The position numbers and the translations under genes are program-made. Below, one piece after another: positions 24,561-32,782 of a stretch of 64,000 nt of DNA. The notes under the pieces were generated by a model. That model was not told the origin of the DNA. It searched no databases and saw nothing but the letters and a program-made list of their open reading frames with translations. Each line of letters opens with the position of its first letter. Within the stretch, counting starts at the first letter, position 1. Source of the DNA: Erysipelotrichaceae bacterium (GTDB taxonomy: Bacteria > Bacillota_I > Bacilli_A > Erysipelotrichales > Erysipelotrichaceae); assembly GCA_024684175.1 (NCBI GenBank), contig JAIKXJ010000040.1:57238-121237 (forward strand), read 5' to 3'.

Positions 24561-24955
24561 CTTTTGATGAGCTGTTTGCGAAACGGATGAGTTTTGCGTC
24601 GAGCAGGCTCATTTCGATCGAGAAGGGGAAGGTCCTTTTTGAAGCGGAAGTGGAAGAAAGCGACACCAATCTTTACGGCATCGCCCACGGCGGTTATCTC
24701 TATACGCTTTGCGATACGGCAGCCGGCATCCTGGCTTATACTCTGGGTTCTTTTGCGGTGACCCAGCAGGCCGACATCCGTTTCATCGCTCCGGCGAAGG
24801 AAAAGGAGAAGCTGATCGTCGAAGCCGCTGCCTTGCATGACGGCCGTTCTTCCAAGGTCGCGGAAGTGAAGATCAGCGACGAAAAAGGAAAGCTTTTCTG
24901 TAAAGCTTCCTTTACTTTGTTCCCGGTGAAAAAAGTAGAAGAGATGCAGGCATGA
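24557..24955 (+). CDS. PaaI-type hotdog-fold thioesterase
   Basis: A 132-residue hotdog protein. The family motif is NLYGIAHGGYLYTLCDTAAGILAY (residues about 37-60, with the catalytic Asp near its end), followed by TQQADIRFIAPAKEKEKLIVEA. Members hydrolyse acyl- or aryl-CoA thioesters. The GTG start overlaps the upstream stop (GTGA), so it is coupled to the aldo/keto reductase. Together the operon suggests modification and release of an acyl or aromatic compound, which is inference. Confidence 0.88.
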   Translation: MTFDELFAKRMSFASSRLISIEKGKVLFEAEVEESDTNLYGIAHGGYLYTLCDTAAGILAYTLGSFAVTQQADIRFIAPAKEKEKLIVEAAALHDGRSSKVAEVKISDEKGKLFCKASFTLFPVKKVEEMQA

Positions 24956-24983
24956 TGATAAAATGGTAACGAGGTAAAGAAAA

Positions 24984-25445
24984 ATGAAGATAGTAAAAAA
25001 GATCGTAGGATTTATTTCACTGATATTAGTCGTCGGAGGCGCACTGGCCTTGTTCTGGCAGTACTTCCGCAACAAACAGATGTTTGCCATCCTGGCAGCC
25101 AATTCCGTCGTACGCGGCTCTCTGCCGGTCATTCAGCGGATGTTGCTGTGTGTCGTTGCCATCATCGCCGGCTTACTGATGTTCGTGCTTTACATGAAGG
25201 TCGCCTCGATCGTCCGCAGAGATGAGAGAGAAAAACGTGCGGCACTGAAGGAAGCGCAGAGAGAGAACGAAGAACTCAACCGCCAGCTGCGTCAGGAAGC
25301 GGAAGAAGCCAAGGCGGAAGCCGAAAAGGCCAAGAAGGAAAACGAACTCATGAAGATGACATTCATGAGGAAGGAAGAAGAGCCGGAAGAAGCTCCGGTC
25401 GAAGCTCCGGCCGAAGAAGTTCAGAAAAACGAGGAACAGGCATAA
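24984..25445 (+). CDS. Membrane protein with cytosolic coiled coil
   Basis: A 153-residue protein with two transmembrane helices (residues about 7-25 and 50-72), then a long charged coiled coil (RREREKRAALKEAQRENEELN style, residues about 75-125) and an acidic tail rich in Glu-Ala-Pro repeats. No family recognised. The layout suggests a membrane-anchored scaffold or spacer. The ribosome site is GAGGTAAAG, and it lies 28 bp after the thioesterase gene. Confidence 0.65.
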   Translation: MKIVKKIVGFISLILVVGGALALFWQYFRNKQMFAILAANSVVRGSLPVIQRMLLCVVAIIAGLLMFVLYMKVASIVRRDEREKRAALKEAQRENEELNRQLRQEAEEAKAEAEKAKKENELMKMTFMRKEEEPEEAPVEAPAEEVQKNEEQA

Positions 25446-25544
25446 GCCTGTTTTCTTTATGCAATGAAGATCTGCGATCCTCCAGATATGGACAAAAATA
25501 TCCGCAAGATCGTATAATGGATCTACAAAAGGAGAACATATCAT

Positions 25545-26177
25545 ATGTTGAGAACCAAATCAGTCAAGCTGACGGTGATACCGGCTGTGGCTTTTCGTAT
25601 CAAGTCTGCTGAGGGACCGAGCATCACGATCCAGAGGGCAGATTACGAAGCGGCAGGCATCGCTTCCATCAGCAGAACCTCCGGCGGACCGATCCCGTCG
25701 GCGAACACGAATATGAAAATGTATCCTATCGAGGCTTTCGAGGAAGCGATCGAAAAGACCAACGGCCTGCCTTTCAAGAGAGGCAAAGGGGCTAAGGCGG
25801 ACAAGAAGATGTTCAAGGAGAAGAAGGAAAAGCCTGTGGAAGAGGTGATCATCGATTCCGAAGAATATCAGAGAGTCGTGGATCACTATACCGACAAGAA
25901 CGGCAAGCTTTCTTATGATCTGCTGAACAAAGATTTCATCCGTTTCGCTCATTCTTCCAGCATCGTACGCAAAATGATCGAAGAAGGTACGACCGTCGCC
26001 AAGCTGCGCAATTACATCAGCTGCAACAAGATCCGCAACATCACCGGTAACGACAAGCTGACGGACAAGGAAGTGAAGAAGATGGTGGAGCTGCTCGACG
26101 AGGCTTATGCCAAGGGCATTTTCAAGGAGCTCAACGAAGAGCTCAAGAAGATGCTGGGGAAAAACAAGAGAAAATAA
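25545..26177 (+). CDS. Conserved hypothetical protein
   Basis: A 210-residue soluble basic protein. The N-terminal half (residues 1-65) looks like a small beta domain (VKLTVIPAVAFRIKSAEGPSITIQ), and the C-terminal half is helical and highly charged (residues 100-210), with DKLTDKEVKKMVELLDEAYAKGIFKELNEEL. No family recognised. The start has an AAAGGAG ribosome site with a TATAAT box about 25 bases further up, and a terminator follows. Confidence 0.65.
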   Translation: MLRTKSVKLTVIPAVAFRIKSAEGPSITIQRADYEAAGIASISRTSGGPIPSANTNMKMYPIEAFEEAIEKTNGLPFKRGKGAKADKKMFKEKKEKPVEEVIIDSEEYQRVVDHYTDKNGKLSYDLLNKDFIRFAHSSSIVRKMIEEGTTVAKLRNYISCNKIRNITGNDKLTDKEVKKMVELLDEAYAKGIFKELNEELKKMLGKNKRK

Positions 26178-26181
26178 GACG

Positions 26182-26202
26182 AAGGCTGCGATGCAGCCTT
26201 TT
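26182..26202 (+). terminator. Terminator after 25545-26177
   Basis: AAGGCTGC (26182-26189) / GCAGCCTT (26193-26200) with a 3-nt loop, then T's. Confidence 0.75.
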
Positions 26203-26226
26203 CCGTTTTATATTCAGACCATGTAT

Positions 26227-26250
26227 AAAAAATACCGGGGTTTCCGGTAT
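26227..26250 (-). terminator. Terminator of the rubredoxin gene
   Basis: On the minus strand, ATACCGG / CCGGTAT (26232-26250) is followed by a T-run (26227-26231), 4 bp beyond the rubredoxin stop. Confidence 0.8.
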
Positions 26251-26253
26251 CTT

Positions 26254-26397
26254 TTATTCTTGTTCCTGTTTTTCAAACAAGTCTTTGCCGACGGCACAAA
26301 GCGGGCAGACCCAGTCTTCCGGAAGATCTTCGAAAGCGACGCCGTCGTTTTCTTCCGGATCGTAGACATAACCGCAGACCGTACATACATATTTCAT
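26254..26397 (-). CDS. Rubredoxin
   Basis: A 47-residue one-iron electron carrier. Both iron-binding knuckles are intact: [17 protein letters not shown] at the N-terminus and [15 protein letters not shown] near residue 35, giving the CxxC-x(n)-CxxC set. Ending in KQEQE, it is complete although a few residues shorter than the usual 52-54. An AGGAGG ribosome site precedes the ATG at 26395-26397 (complement). It lies 27 bp downstream of the cardiolipin synthase gene and may be read through from it. It suits electron supply to peroxide or oxygen detoxification in an anaerobe. Confidence 0.93.
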   Translation of the reverse strand: MKYVCTVCGYVYDPEENDGVAFEDLPEDWVCPLCAVGKDLFEKQEQE

Positions 26398-26424
26398 GAT
26401 CATATCCTCCTGATCCTTATTCTA

Positions 26425-27957
26425 TTACATCAGCGGAGCGAAGAGGCGAAGGACGCTTAAGAGGAATTCGCTGACCGGTCCGTTCTCGCATTCGGCAAGG
26501 GTGAGTTCGTGGCCTTCCTCCATCATGGAGATCAGGTCGTTTTTGACCGTTTCGATCTTTTTCGATCCGTAGAGGTAGGCACCGTTTTCAAAGTGCAGAT
26601 ACAGCGAACGGTAATCGAGGTTGACCGTACCGACGCTGGCGACTTCATCATCGGCGACCATGACTTTCGCATGGACGAATCCCGGGTCGTACTGGAAGAT
26701 CTTCACGCCGCCTTTGATGAGTTCCTCATAGTAGGAACGGGTGATGGCGAAGACCATCTTCTTGTCGGGGATGCCCGGCGTGATGATGCGGATGTCGACA
26801 CCGCGTCTTGCGCAAAGGATCAGCGCGTTGATCATCTCGGTATCGATGATCAGATACGGTGTGCAGATGTAGCAGTATGCATTGGCTTCGTTGATGATGT
26901 TGGTGTAGATGTTCTGTGCGCAGTTCTCGTTGTCCAGCGGTGTATCGCCGTACGGAGCGATGAAGCCGTCATCTTCGCCCGGGTCCGTTTCACAGCGGTA
27001 AGACAGGAAGGTGCGGTCTTCTTTCCGGAGGGCGTTCCAGTGTGTCAGGAACATGACAGTGTAGGACCATACGGCTTCCCCGGTGACTTTTATGACGTTG
27101 TCTTTCCACTTGCCGAAGCGGGTGATGCGGTTGATGTATTCATCGGCGAGGTTGATGCCGCCGGAGAAGGCGACTTTGCCGTCGATCACCATGATCTTGC
27201 GGTGGTCGCGGTGATTGAGGATGATGTTGAGCACCAGAGAGATGCGGTTGAAGGGGATACACTTGATGCCTTTGGCTTCCAGGTCACGGTAATAGGTCCC
27301 CGGAAGCAGGAAGAAGGATCCGAAGTCGTCGTACATGACGCGGACTTCCACGCCTTCCTTCACTTTCTGTTCCAGGACGGCGAGGATGCTGTCCCACATG
27401 TAGCCTTCTTCGATGATGAAGTATTCCAGGAAGATGAACTTCTTTGCTTTCCTGAGTTCTTCGATCATGACCGGGAAACCGGCCTGACCCAGATCGTAGT
27501 ATTCGAAACCGGTGTTTTTATAGACCGGGTAACCGGCATAGGAGGAGATGTAGCGGAACTGGCCGATCTTGTCGGGCGTCACTTCTTCCGCCTGTCTCAT
27601 GACTTCCTCATCCTGGGTGTAATAGCGGGCGGCTTCCTGAGTCATCTCGCGGATGCTGCGGTAGGTCCTGGAGATGAATAAGTCGGCACCTAAGAAAAGA
27701 TATAAAGCCGTACCGACCAGCGGGATGACGTTGATCAGGATGATCCAGGAGATGTCCATGGACAGGTGCCGGGAGTTTTTGATGATGCCCAGGGTGATGA
27801 TGACAGCCAGCAGATGCAGGAATGCTTCGATCCAGGTCAGCTTGTCTCTGAGCCAGGTCACGACGGAGTACTGGATGAAGATCTGTATGGCTGCCGCGAT
27901 CAGGATGACCAGGATACGGCTGACCGCCGTTTTCATAAAACTCTTAAGTTTGTTCAT
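26425..27957 (-). CDS. cls: Cardiolipin synthase
   Basis: A 510-residue membrane phospholipase-D-superfamily enzyme that joins two phosphatidylglycerols into cardiolipin. Two or three N-terminal transmembrane helices (residues 10-85) precede two HKD motifs: HRDHRKIMVIDG (around residue 245) and FVHAKVMVADDEVASVG (around 425). The ATG at 27955-27957 (complement) is exactly six bases after TATAAT with no Shine-Dalgarno site, indicating a leaderless transcript. Only 39 bp separate it from the divergent start at 27997. Confidence 0.93.
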   Translation of the reverse strand: MNKLKSFMKTAVSRILVILIAAAIQIFIQYSVVTWLRDKLTWIEAFLHLLAVIITLGIIKNSRHLSMDISWIILINVIPLVGTALYLFLGADLFISRTYRSIREMTQEAARYYTQDEEVMRQAEEVTPDKIGQFRYISSYAGYPVYKNTGFEYYDLGQAGFPVMIEELRKAKKFIFLEYFIIEEGYMWDSILAVLEQKVKEGVEVRVMYDDFGSFFLLPGTYYRDLEAKGIKCIPFNRISLVLNIILNHRDHRKIMVIDGKVAFSGGINLADEYINRITRFGKWKDNVIKVTGEAVWSYTVMFLTHWNALRKEDRTFLSYRCETDPGEDDGFIAPYGDTPLDNENCAQNIYTNIINEANAYCYICTPYLIIDTEMINALILCARRGVDIRIITPGIPDKKMVFAITRSYYEELIKGGVKIFQYDPGFVHAKVMVADDEVASVGTVNLDYRSLYLHFENGAYLYGSKKIETVKNDLISMMEEGHELTLAECENGPVSEFLLSVLRLFAPLM

Positions 27958-27963
27958 GCTTTC

Positions 27964-27990
27964 ATTATATCGGATTGTTTGGGTTAAAAT
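27964..27990. promoter_or_regulatory. Face-to-face leaderless promoters (cls and the 27997 gene)
   Basis: Minus-strand TATAAT (27964-27969) and plus-strand TAAAAT (27985-27990) each lie six bases from their start codons. Only 15 bp separate the boxes, so the -35 region of each overlaps the other's -10 box and polymerases should exclude each other. Confidence 0.6.
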
Positions 27991-27996
27991 AGAAGT

Positions 27997-29121
27997 ATGA
28001 CAAAACGGCGGAAGGAACAGAACGGTCCTCTTCTTTTACCGGTCTTCATCATCGTGATCTTATGTGCGCTGTTTTTATCCAGCGGCGAAACGGTCGAACA
28101 AGGCGGTTCGCTTTTCATGCTGCCGCAGATGGTCTCGGCGATGGTCTATGAACCGTTTGAAATCGTCAAGGACGAGTCGCTGAATCTGACGATCCGGGCA
28201 AAAGACGAAGGCGATGTGATCTTCCGGACTTCGGAGGGCTATTACCGTTACGGGCCTTCGATCATCGAGAATGAAGACGGGTCCTACGATGCCTGGTTCT
28301 CCGCCCCGGGCAACAACTCCACGGAGTGGGACTACATCACTTACCGTCATTCCGATGACGGAGTGAACTGGTCCAAGGAGAAGACGGTCCTCAAGCCGAC
28401 GAAGAATTCCGCCGACCGCTGTTCGGTCTGCGATCCCGGAGTCTTCTATTATGACGGTTATTATTACCTGGGATATACATCGACCGACGATTACCGGCAT
28501 GGCGGCATGAATAACAATGCCTTCGTTGCCCGGGCAAAGAGACCGGAAGGTCCTTATGAGAAATGGAACGGCAGGGGATGGGGCGGCAAGCCGCAGCCCA
28601 TCCTGACCTATGAAGACGATCCGCGGGGCTGGGGGATCGGCGAAGTCAGTTTCGTCCTGCTGGAAAAGGATATCTACATCTACTACACCTATTTCGATAC
28701 GACCGGCGGTTATACCGCTCTGGCCAAGGCGAAGGCCGGTGAGGACTGGCCGGCAGCCATCGAAGAAAAAGGGGCCGTCATCGGCCGGACCACCCAGGAT
28801 TCCATCGATGTCTTTTATGCGGATGACTTAAAGATGTTCCTGGCTTTTGCGATCGAAGACCGCATGGCGGAGAGCTCGAAAGTCGCCGTCTATGTCTCTT
28901 CCAACGGTCAGTCGTTCGATCAGATCGATTCGACCAAGCAGTATATCGAAGACTATGCCCACAACCTCGGTGTCGCCAAATCGGCCAGCGGTCATCAGAT
29001 GACCGACAAGGATATCCTGATCGGCTATGCCTACGGAAGACGCTGGGGCAGGTGGAACACGAAGTTTCAGTATTTCTCCATCACCAATCCCGTACAGTAC
29101 AAACTGCTGAAGGGCGAATGA
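27997..29121 (+). CDS. Membrane-anchored glycosidase-like five-bladed beta-propeller protein
   Basis: A 374-residue protein with an N-terminal basic stretch and one hydrophobic segment (residues 11-30, signal or anchor), then repeated propeller-like blocks: YRYGPSIIENEDGSYDAWFSAPG, CDPGVFYYDGYYYLGYTST, GEVSFVLLEKDIYIYYTYFDT and DSIDVFYADDLKMFLAFA. This is the GH43/GH32/GH130-type propeller layout, so a secreted glycan-acting role is likely; whether catalytic residues are complete cannot be judged. The ATG lies six bases after TAAAAT without a ribosome site (leaderless). Confidence 0.75.
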   Translation: MTKRRKEQNGPLLLPVFIIVILCALFLSSGETVEQGGSLFMLPQMVSAMVYEPFEIVKDESLNLTIRAKDEGDVIFRTSEGYYRYGPSIIENEDGSYDAWFSAPGNNSTEWDYITYRHSDDGVNWSKEKTVLKPTKNSADRCSVCDPGVFYYDGYYYLGYTSTDDYRHGGMNNNAFVARAKRPEGPYEKWNGRGWGGKPQPILTYEDDPRGWGIGEVSFVLLEKDIYIYYTYFDTTGGYTALAKAKAGEDWPAAIEEKGAVIGRTTQDSIDVFYADDLKMFLAFAIEDRMAESSKVAVYVSSNGQSFDQIDSTKQYIEDYAHNLGVAKSASGHQMTDKDILIGYAYGRRWGRWNTKFQYFSITNPVQYKLLKGE

Positions 29122-29148
29122 TCTTTCCGATATTCAAAACGGTTCTTA

Positions 29149-29154
29149 TATAAT
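29149..29154 (+). promoter_or_regulatory. -10 box of the EamA transporter gene, leaderless GTG start
   Basis: TATAAT, six bases before the GTG at 29161. No Shine-Dalgarno site. Confidence 0.65.
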
Positions 29155-29160
29155 AGTTTT

Positions 29161-30009
29161 GTGAACTCACAAAGACGCGGCTTATTCTATGTGCTTCTCG
29201 GTGCGATCGCCTTCTCTTTAGGCGGTCTTTTCGTGAAACTGATTCCCTGGAGCGCGATGTCGGTCTCCGGCGGACGCTGCATCTTTTCTTCGCTGGTGAT
29301 CTATCTTTACATGCGACTTTCGGGACATAAGCCCGTTTTCAACCGGACGGTGTTTTCAGGCGCGTTCTTCGTTTCGGCGATGCTGGTATGCTACGTGACG
29401 TCGATGAAATACACTACGGCCGCCAATGCGATCGTCCTGGAATATACGGCACCGATCTTCATCATCTTCTTTGAAGCGGTCTTGTTTCGCAAGAAGCCGG
29501 GGAAGCTCGATCTGGCGGTCTGTGCTGCGGTCTTTGCGGGCATCCTGATCGTGGTGTCGGACGGTCTTGGCAGGGGGAACTTCAAGGGTGATGTGATCGC
29601 TCTGCTGTCCGGGATCTTCTATGCGTTCACGATCATGCTGAATGACTTCAAAGGTTCGGATCCTCTGACGTCGGTCTGGCTGGGCCATGTGCTGACGATC
29701 TTCATCGGCCTTCCTTCGGTATGGACGGAAAGCGACTTTAGTTTGCCGACCTTGGGCTTGCTGGCGGCGTTAGGCATCTTTCAGGCAGGCCTCGGTTACA
29801 GTCTGCTGACAGCCGGGCTCAGACTTTGCGAGCCGCTGTCCGGTTCTCTTGTCGCCAGCATCGAGCCGGTCCTCAATCCGATCCTGGTGGCGGTCTTCTA
29901 TAAAGAGTATGTGACGAGAAAGACGGTCTTCGGGGCTATGATCGTCATCGTTTCGATCGCCGTTTATAATATCCTTTCCATGAAAATGAAGAAGGATGAA
30001 GTAAAATAA
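29161..30009 (+). CDS. EamA/DMT-superfamily transporter
   Basis: A 282-residue protein with ten predicted membrane helices in two EamA repeats. Support: GLFYVLLGAIAFSLGGLFVKL at the N-terminus, NAIVLEYTAPIFIIFFEAV in repeat 1 and LVASIEPVLNPILVAVFY in repeat 2, the family's conserved segments. Members export or import amino acids, nucleosides or drugs; the substrate is unknown. The GTG start is six bases after TATAAT, fitting leaderless expression. It is followed closely by MscS. Confidence 0.9.
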   Translation: MNSQRRGLFYVLLGAIAFSLGGLFVKLIPWSAMSVSGGRCIFSSLVIYLYMRLSGHKPVFNRTVFSGAFFVSAMLVCYVTSMKYTTAANAIVLEYTAPIFIIFFEAVLFRKKPGKLDLAVCAAVFAGILIVVSDGLGRGNFKGDVIALLSGIFYAFTIMLNDFKGSDPLTSVWLGHVLTIFIGLPSVWTESDFSLPTLGLLAALGIFQAGLGYSLLTAGLRLCEPLSGSLVASIEPVLNPILVAVFYKEYVTRKTVFGAMIVIVSIAVYNILSMKMKKDEVK

Positions 30010-30022
30010 AGGTAGAAAAGAT

Positions 30023-30883
30023 ATGGACATCAATTGGAACGATATCGCTGAAAAGCTGAAACTGGATCTCAGCAACCTGATCGTCAATGTGATCGGCATC
30101 CTTTTCATCCTGCTGCTGGCCAGGATCTTTCTGAACATGCTGACGAAGTTCACCACCAAGGTGATCGCCCGTTCGAAAAAGATCGATGATGAGAGCCGGT
30201 CCAAAGAACTGGTCACATCGATGACATTGTTGAGGAGCTTCGGCCGTTATTCGATCTATTTTGCGGCAATGGCACTGATCATCAACCAGCTCGGTTTCGG
30301 AAGCGCTTTTTCAAGCATCGTGACGGCAGCCGGCGTCGGTGCCCTGATCATTTCTTTGGGAGCTCAGAGCATCATCAAAGACATGATCGCCGGTGCTTTC
30401 ATCATGTTCGAACGTCAGTACGCCGTCGGTGACTTCGTCAAGATCAATGACTACGAAGGAACGGTGACGTCCCTGGCGATGCGCTGCACTTATCTGAAGA
30501 ACTGGAAAGGCCAGCAGATCATCATCCCCAACGGGCAGATCGGTACGGTCGTCAATTATTCCGGCGATTTCAATATGGCGGTCGTCGAAGTTCCGGTACC
30601 TTACGATGAGGATCCGGACCGCATCTTCGCCGTTTTGAAGGACGTGGCACAGACGTATTACGAAAACAACCGGGAGATCTGTTACGAAGAGCCGAGCGTC
30701 AACGGCATCAACTCGTTCGACGATTCTTCGATTGGCTTCTCGATCTTTCTCAAAGCTGTCAAACGCAATCACTACAAGATACAGAGAGACCTGCGTTATG
30801 CGATCAAGAAGAAGTTTGATGAAGTCGGCATCGACATCCCGTTCACCCAGATCGTGGTCCATAGCGAAGGGGAAAACAAATGA
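30023..30883 (+). CDS. MscS-family small-conductance mechanosensitive channel
   Basis: A 286-residue channel that releases solutes at high membrane tension. Three N-terminal helices end in the pore-lining helix SIVTAAGVGALIISLGAQSIIKDMIAG, followed by the MscS beta-domain (ERQYAVGDFVKINDYEGTVTSLAMRCTYLKNWKGQQIIIPNGQI) and the C-terminal alpha-beta domain. The length is typical of the E. coli MscS type. It is 13 bp downstream of the EamA transporter and overlaps the next gene by 4 bases. Confidence 0.94.
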   Translation: MDINWNDIAEKLKLDLSNLIVNVIGILFILLLARIFLNMLTKFTTKVIARSKKIDDESRSKELVTSMTLLRSFGRYSIYFAAMALIINQLGFGSAFSSIVTAAGVGALIISLGAQSIIKDMIAGAFIMFERQYAVGDFVKINDYEGTVTSLAMRCTYLKNWKGQQIIIPNGQIGTVVNYSGDFNMAVVEVPVPYDEDPDRIFAVLKDVAQTYYENNREICYEEPSVNGINSFDDSSIGFSIFLKAVKRNHYKIQRDLRYAIKKKFDEVGIDIPFTQIVVHSEGENK

Positions 30884-31374
30884 ACATCGTCCATTTCATC
30901 GAAAAGATACCGCTGTTCGAACTGGAGCTTCTGGAGACGGTGGGCTTGCCTTACATGGCTCTTTTATATCTCATCGACGTGTACTGCACCTACCGCATGT
31001 GCAAGTCGTTCGATGAACCGGTCTGGACGTCTTTCATCCCGTTCTATAACTGGATCGTCGTCTTCAAGTACTGCTGGAACCTCAAGGCTTTTCAGGAGCA
31101 CATGCTGATCGAGATCACGGGCTTGCTGATCCCGTTTCTTTCCGAAGCTTTCATCACGCACGAGGGGATCGAGCTCATACTGGCGCTCATCGACCTGTTT
31201 ATCGCCTGTCTCGGCCTGAAACACGGCATCGAGATCGGTATTTTCGTTTTGAAAGCGTACGGCTATGATGCGAAGAAGCTGTTCCCTCTCATTTTTTTCT
31301 TCGATCTCCCTTTGATCCTGAGTCTCAGGGCAAAATACCTGGGCAATCCATCACCGGAACATCACGGAGCGTAA
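30880..31374 (+). CDS. DUF5684-like membrane protein
   Basis: A 164-residue membrane protein with about four helices. The conserved block is KSFDEPVWTSFIPFYNWIVV, which matches the tryptophan-proline turn (PGWxxxIPxYN) of DUF5684-type proteins. Function unknown. It overlaps mscS by 4 bases (ATGA) and is followed by a short terminator whose loop contains its stop codon. Confidence 0.75.
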   Translation: MNIVHFIEKIPLFELELLETVGLPYMALLYLIDVYCTYRMCKSFDEPVWTSFIPFYNWIVVFKYCWNLKAFQEHMLIEITGLLIPFLSEAFITHEGIELILALIDLFIACLGLKHGIEIGIFVLKAYGYDAKKLFPLIFFFDLPLILSLRAKYLGNPSPEHHGA

Positions 31375-31384
31375 GCTCTTTTTT
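31367..31384 (+). terminator. Short terminator after the DUF5684-like gene
   Basis: GAGC (31367-31370) and GCTC (31375-31378) with loop GTAA holding the stop codon, then T6. The short stem means only modest strength. Confidence 0.55.
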
Positions 31385-31451
31385 ATGCGTGATATCTGCC
31401 GGAGACGGATCGTATATAAATGATATATGGTCAGGAAGATGAAACCGGACC

Positions 31452-31510
31452 AGATCGGCGCCGGGGATCTTTTTGTCTGTCTTGTACAAGACGGTGAAGG
31501 ATGATATAAA
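31452..31510 (+). promoter_or_regulatory. Leader/promoter region with hairpin and TCTTGTACAAGA palindrome
   Basis: A terminator-like hairpin, AGATC/GATCT (31452-31470) plus TTTTG, is followed by the 14-bp perfect palindrome GTCTTGTACAAGAC (31479-31492). The palindrome contains a possible -35 (TTGTAC, 31483-31488) 16 bp before TATAAA (31505-31510). The 12-bp core TCTTGTACAAGA recurs in the flotillin leader at 43891-43902. It may be an operator or an RNA hairpin. Confidence 0.45.
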
Positions 31511-31568
31511 GGAATCATCAAGGCAGCATTTCAAAAACAATCGAAATCGGTGCAGCAAGGAGGTTTTT

Positions 31569-32597
31569 ATGTTTTTTGAAAATGAGGATATCCGGAAAGA
31601 ATATAAACGCTGTGTGCGCAGCGTCTTTATCGGAGCGCTGGTCCTGGCGCTTGCCGCTCTGCTGTTTTTGACCGGCGTGCTTCATGCCGCGAAGGCAAGA
31701 AGGCAGATCGTCCATCTCAACGACGTGATCATCCAGGAGGGTTCCGATAAGTATGAGCGGATCGCTTACCTCGATATGATCGGATTTTTCCAGTTTGCGA
31801 CTTACGGGGATGACTACGGCTACTATATCGCCTATGACGATGATTTCTTCTATCTGATCGGTTTCAAAGACAGGGACTTCGATTATATCGAAAAGAAATT
31901 CGACACGGCCGACTATGTCACGGTGTACGGCTATACCAAGCCGATCCCGGAAGAAGCCAAGTCTTATGCGATCGCATCGCTGAATGAAGAGATGGGTGAG
32001 AAGACCGTCACATATAATAACTTTTACGACGTCTTCGGCGACACGCTGCTGGAAGTCCGCCGGGATCCCGGTGTCCTGGGGATCGGCTCGCTGTTCGAGC
32101 TTTCCGGTGTCTGGCTCATCTTCGGCTTGTTTACTGCTCTGTTCGGTTCGATCCTTTTGATCATCGGCTTGTCGCAGAAAAAGAGCTTTGAACGCTATTC
32201 GGCACAGACCGGCCTGCTCAATGCAGAACTGAATGATGAAACGGCATCGCAGCGCAGGGACATGAAGCTGATCCTGGGCAAGGACCATCTTTTCTCTTAC
32301 AACGGCTCCTTGGAAGTCATCGGTCACAATGATATCGCCTGGGTCTATCCAACAAGACATTCGACCAACGGCATCTCCGACTATAACTACCTGAACATCT
32401 GTCTCAAGGACGGCAAGGCGATCAGCTGCGGCAGCAGAGGAACGTTCGGAAAGAAAAGGAGGACACAGACGGAGGAAAGTCATACGGAAGTCATGAACTA
32501 TCTGTATGAGAAGAATCCGCAGATCCTGTTCGGCTATACACCGGAGAATCTGGAAGCGTATAAGGCGATCCGGGCGCAGGCAAAAAACGGGATCTGA
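31569..32597 (+). CDS. Two-helix membrane protein, unknown function
   Basis: A 342-residue protein. One transmembrane helix lies near the N-terminus (residues about 17-38), then an extracytoplasmic domain of about 140 residues rich in Tyr and Asp (YGDDYGYYIAYDDDFFYLIGF). A second helix pair (about 175-205) is followed by a cytosolic C-terminal domain with a PH-like beta pattern (KDHLFSYNGSLEVIGHNDIAWVYP). No family recognised. The start has AAGGAGG; an upstream in-frame start at 31473 lies inside the promoter or leader. It is a single-gene unit with a strong terminator. Confidence 0.75.
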   Translation: MFFENEDIRKEYKRCVRSVFIGALVLALAALLFLTGVLHAAKARRQIVHLNDVIIQEGSDKYERIAYLDMIGFFQFATYGDDYGYYIAYDDDFFYLIGFKDRDFDYIEKKFDTADYVTVYGYTKPIPEEAKSYAIASLNEEMGEKTVTYNNFYDVFGDTLLEVRRDPGVLGIGSLFELSGVWLIFGLFTALFGSILLIIGLSQKKSFERYSAQTGLLNAELNDETASQRRDMKLILGKDHLFSYNGSLEVIGHNDIAWVYPTRHSTNGISDYNYLNICLKDGKAISCGSRGTFGKKRRTQTEESHTEVMNYLYEKNPQILFGYTPENLEAYKAIRAQAKNGI

Positions 32598-32614
32598 AAA
32601 AATCTGTTCAGCAA

Positions 32615-32638
32615 AAAAGACCGGTACACCGGTCTTTT
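32615..32638 (+). terminator. Terminator after the 31569 gene
   Basis: AAAAGACCGGT (32615-32625) / ACCGGTCTTTT (32628-32638), a symmetrical, strong stem. Confidence 0.88.
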
Positions 32639-32725
32639 AGAATGGTTTATGACGGTGTCCGATCCTGCGTTTCACCGTGGTCTTTGTACGCTAGAGAAGG
32701 GATCAAAGATCGATAAAACCGTCTT

Positions 32726-32754
32726 TTGTACTGAAAGTAAAAAGATTTTATAAT
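32726..32754 (+). promoter_or_regulatory. Promoter of the SDR-DUF1295 operon
   Basis: TTGTAC (32726-32731), 17-bp spacer, TATAAT (32749-32754). The transcript has a leader of about 22 nt containing AGGAGG. Confidence 0.7.
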
Positions 32755-32782
32755 AGTAAAGGATATACAGGAGGTTTATTTT

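Noticed and set aside
26509..27681. Long plus-strand reading frame opposite cardiolipin synthase
   Set aside because: It is entirely antisense to an unmistakable HKD-motif enzyme; composition is Asp/Val/Phe-rich as expected for a shadow frame.
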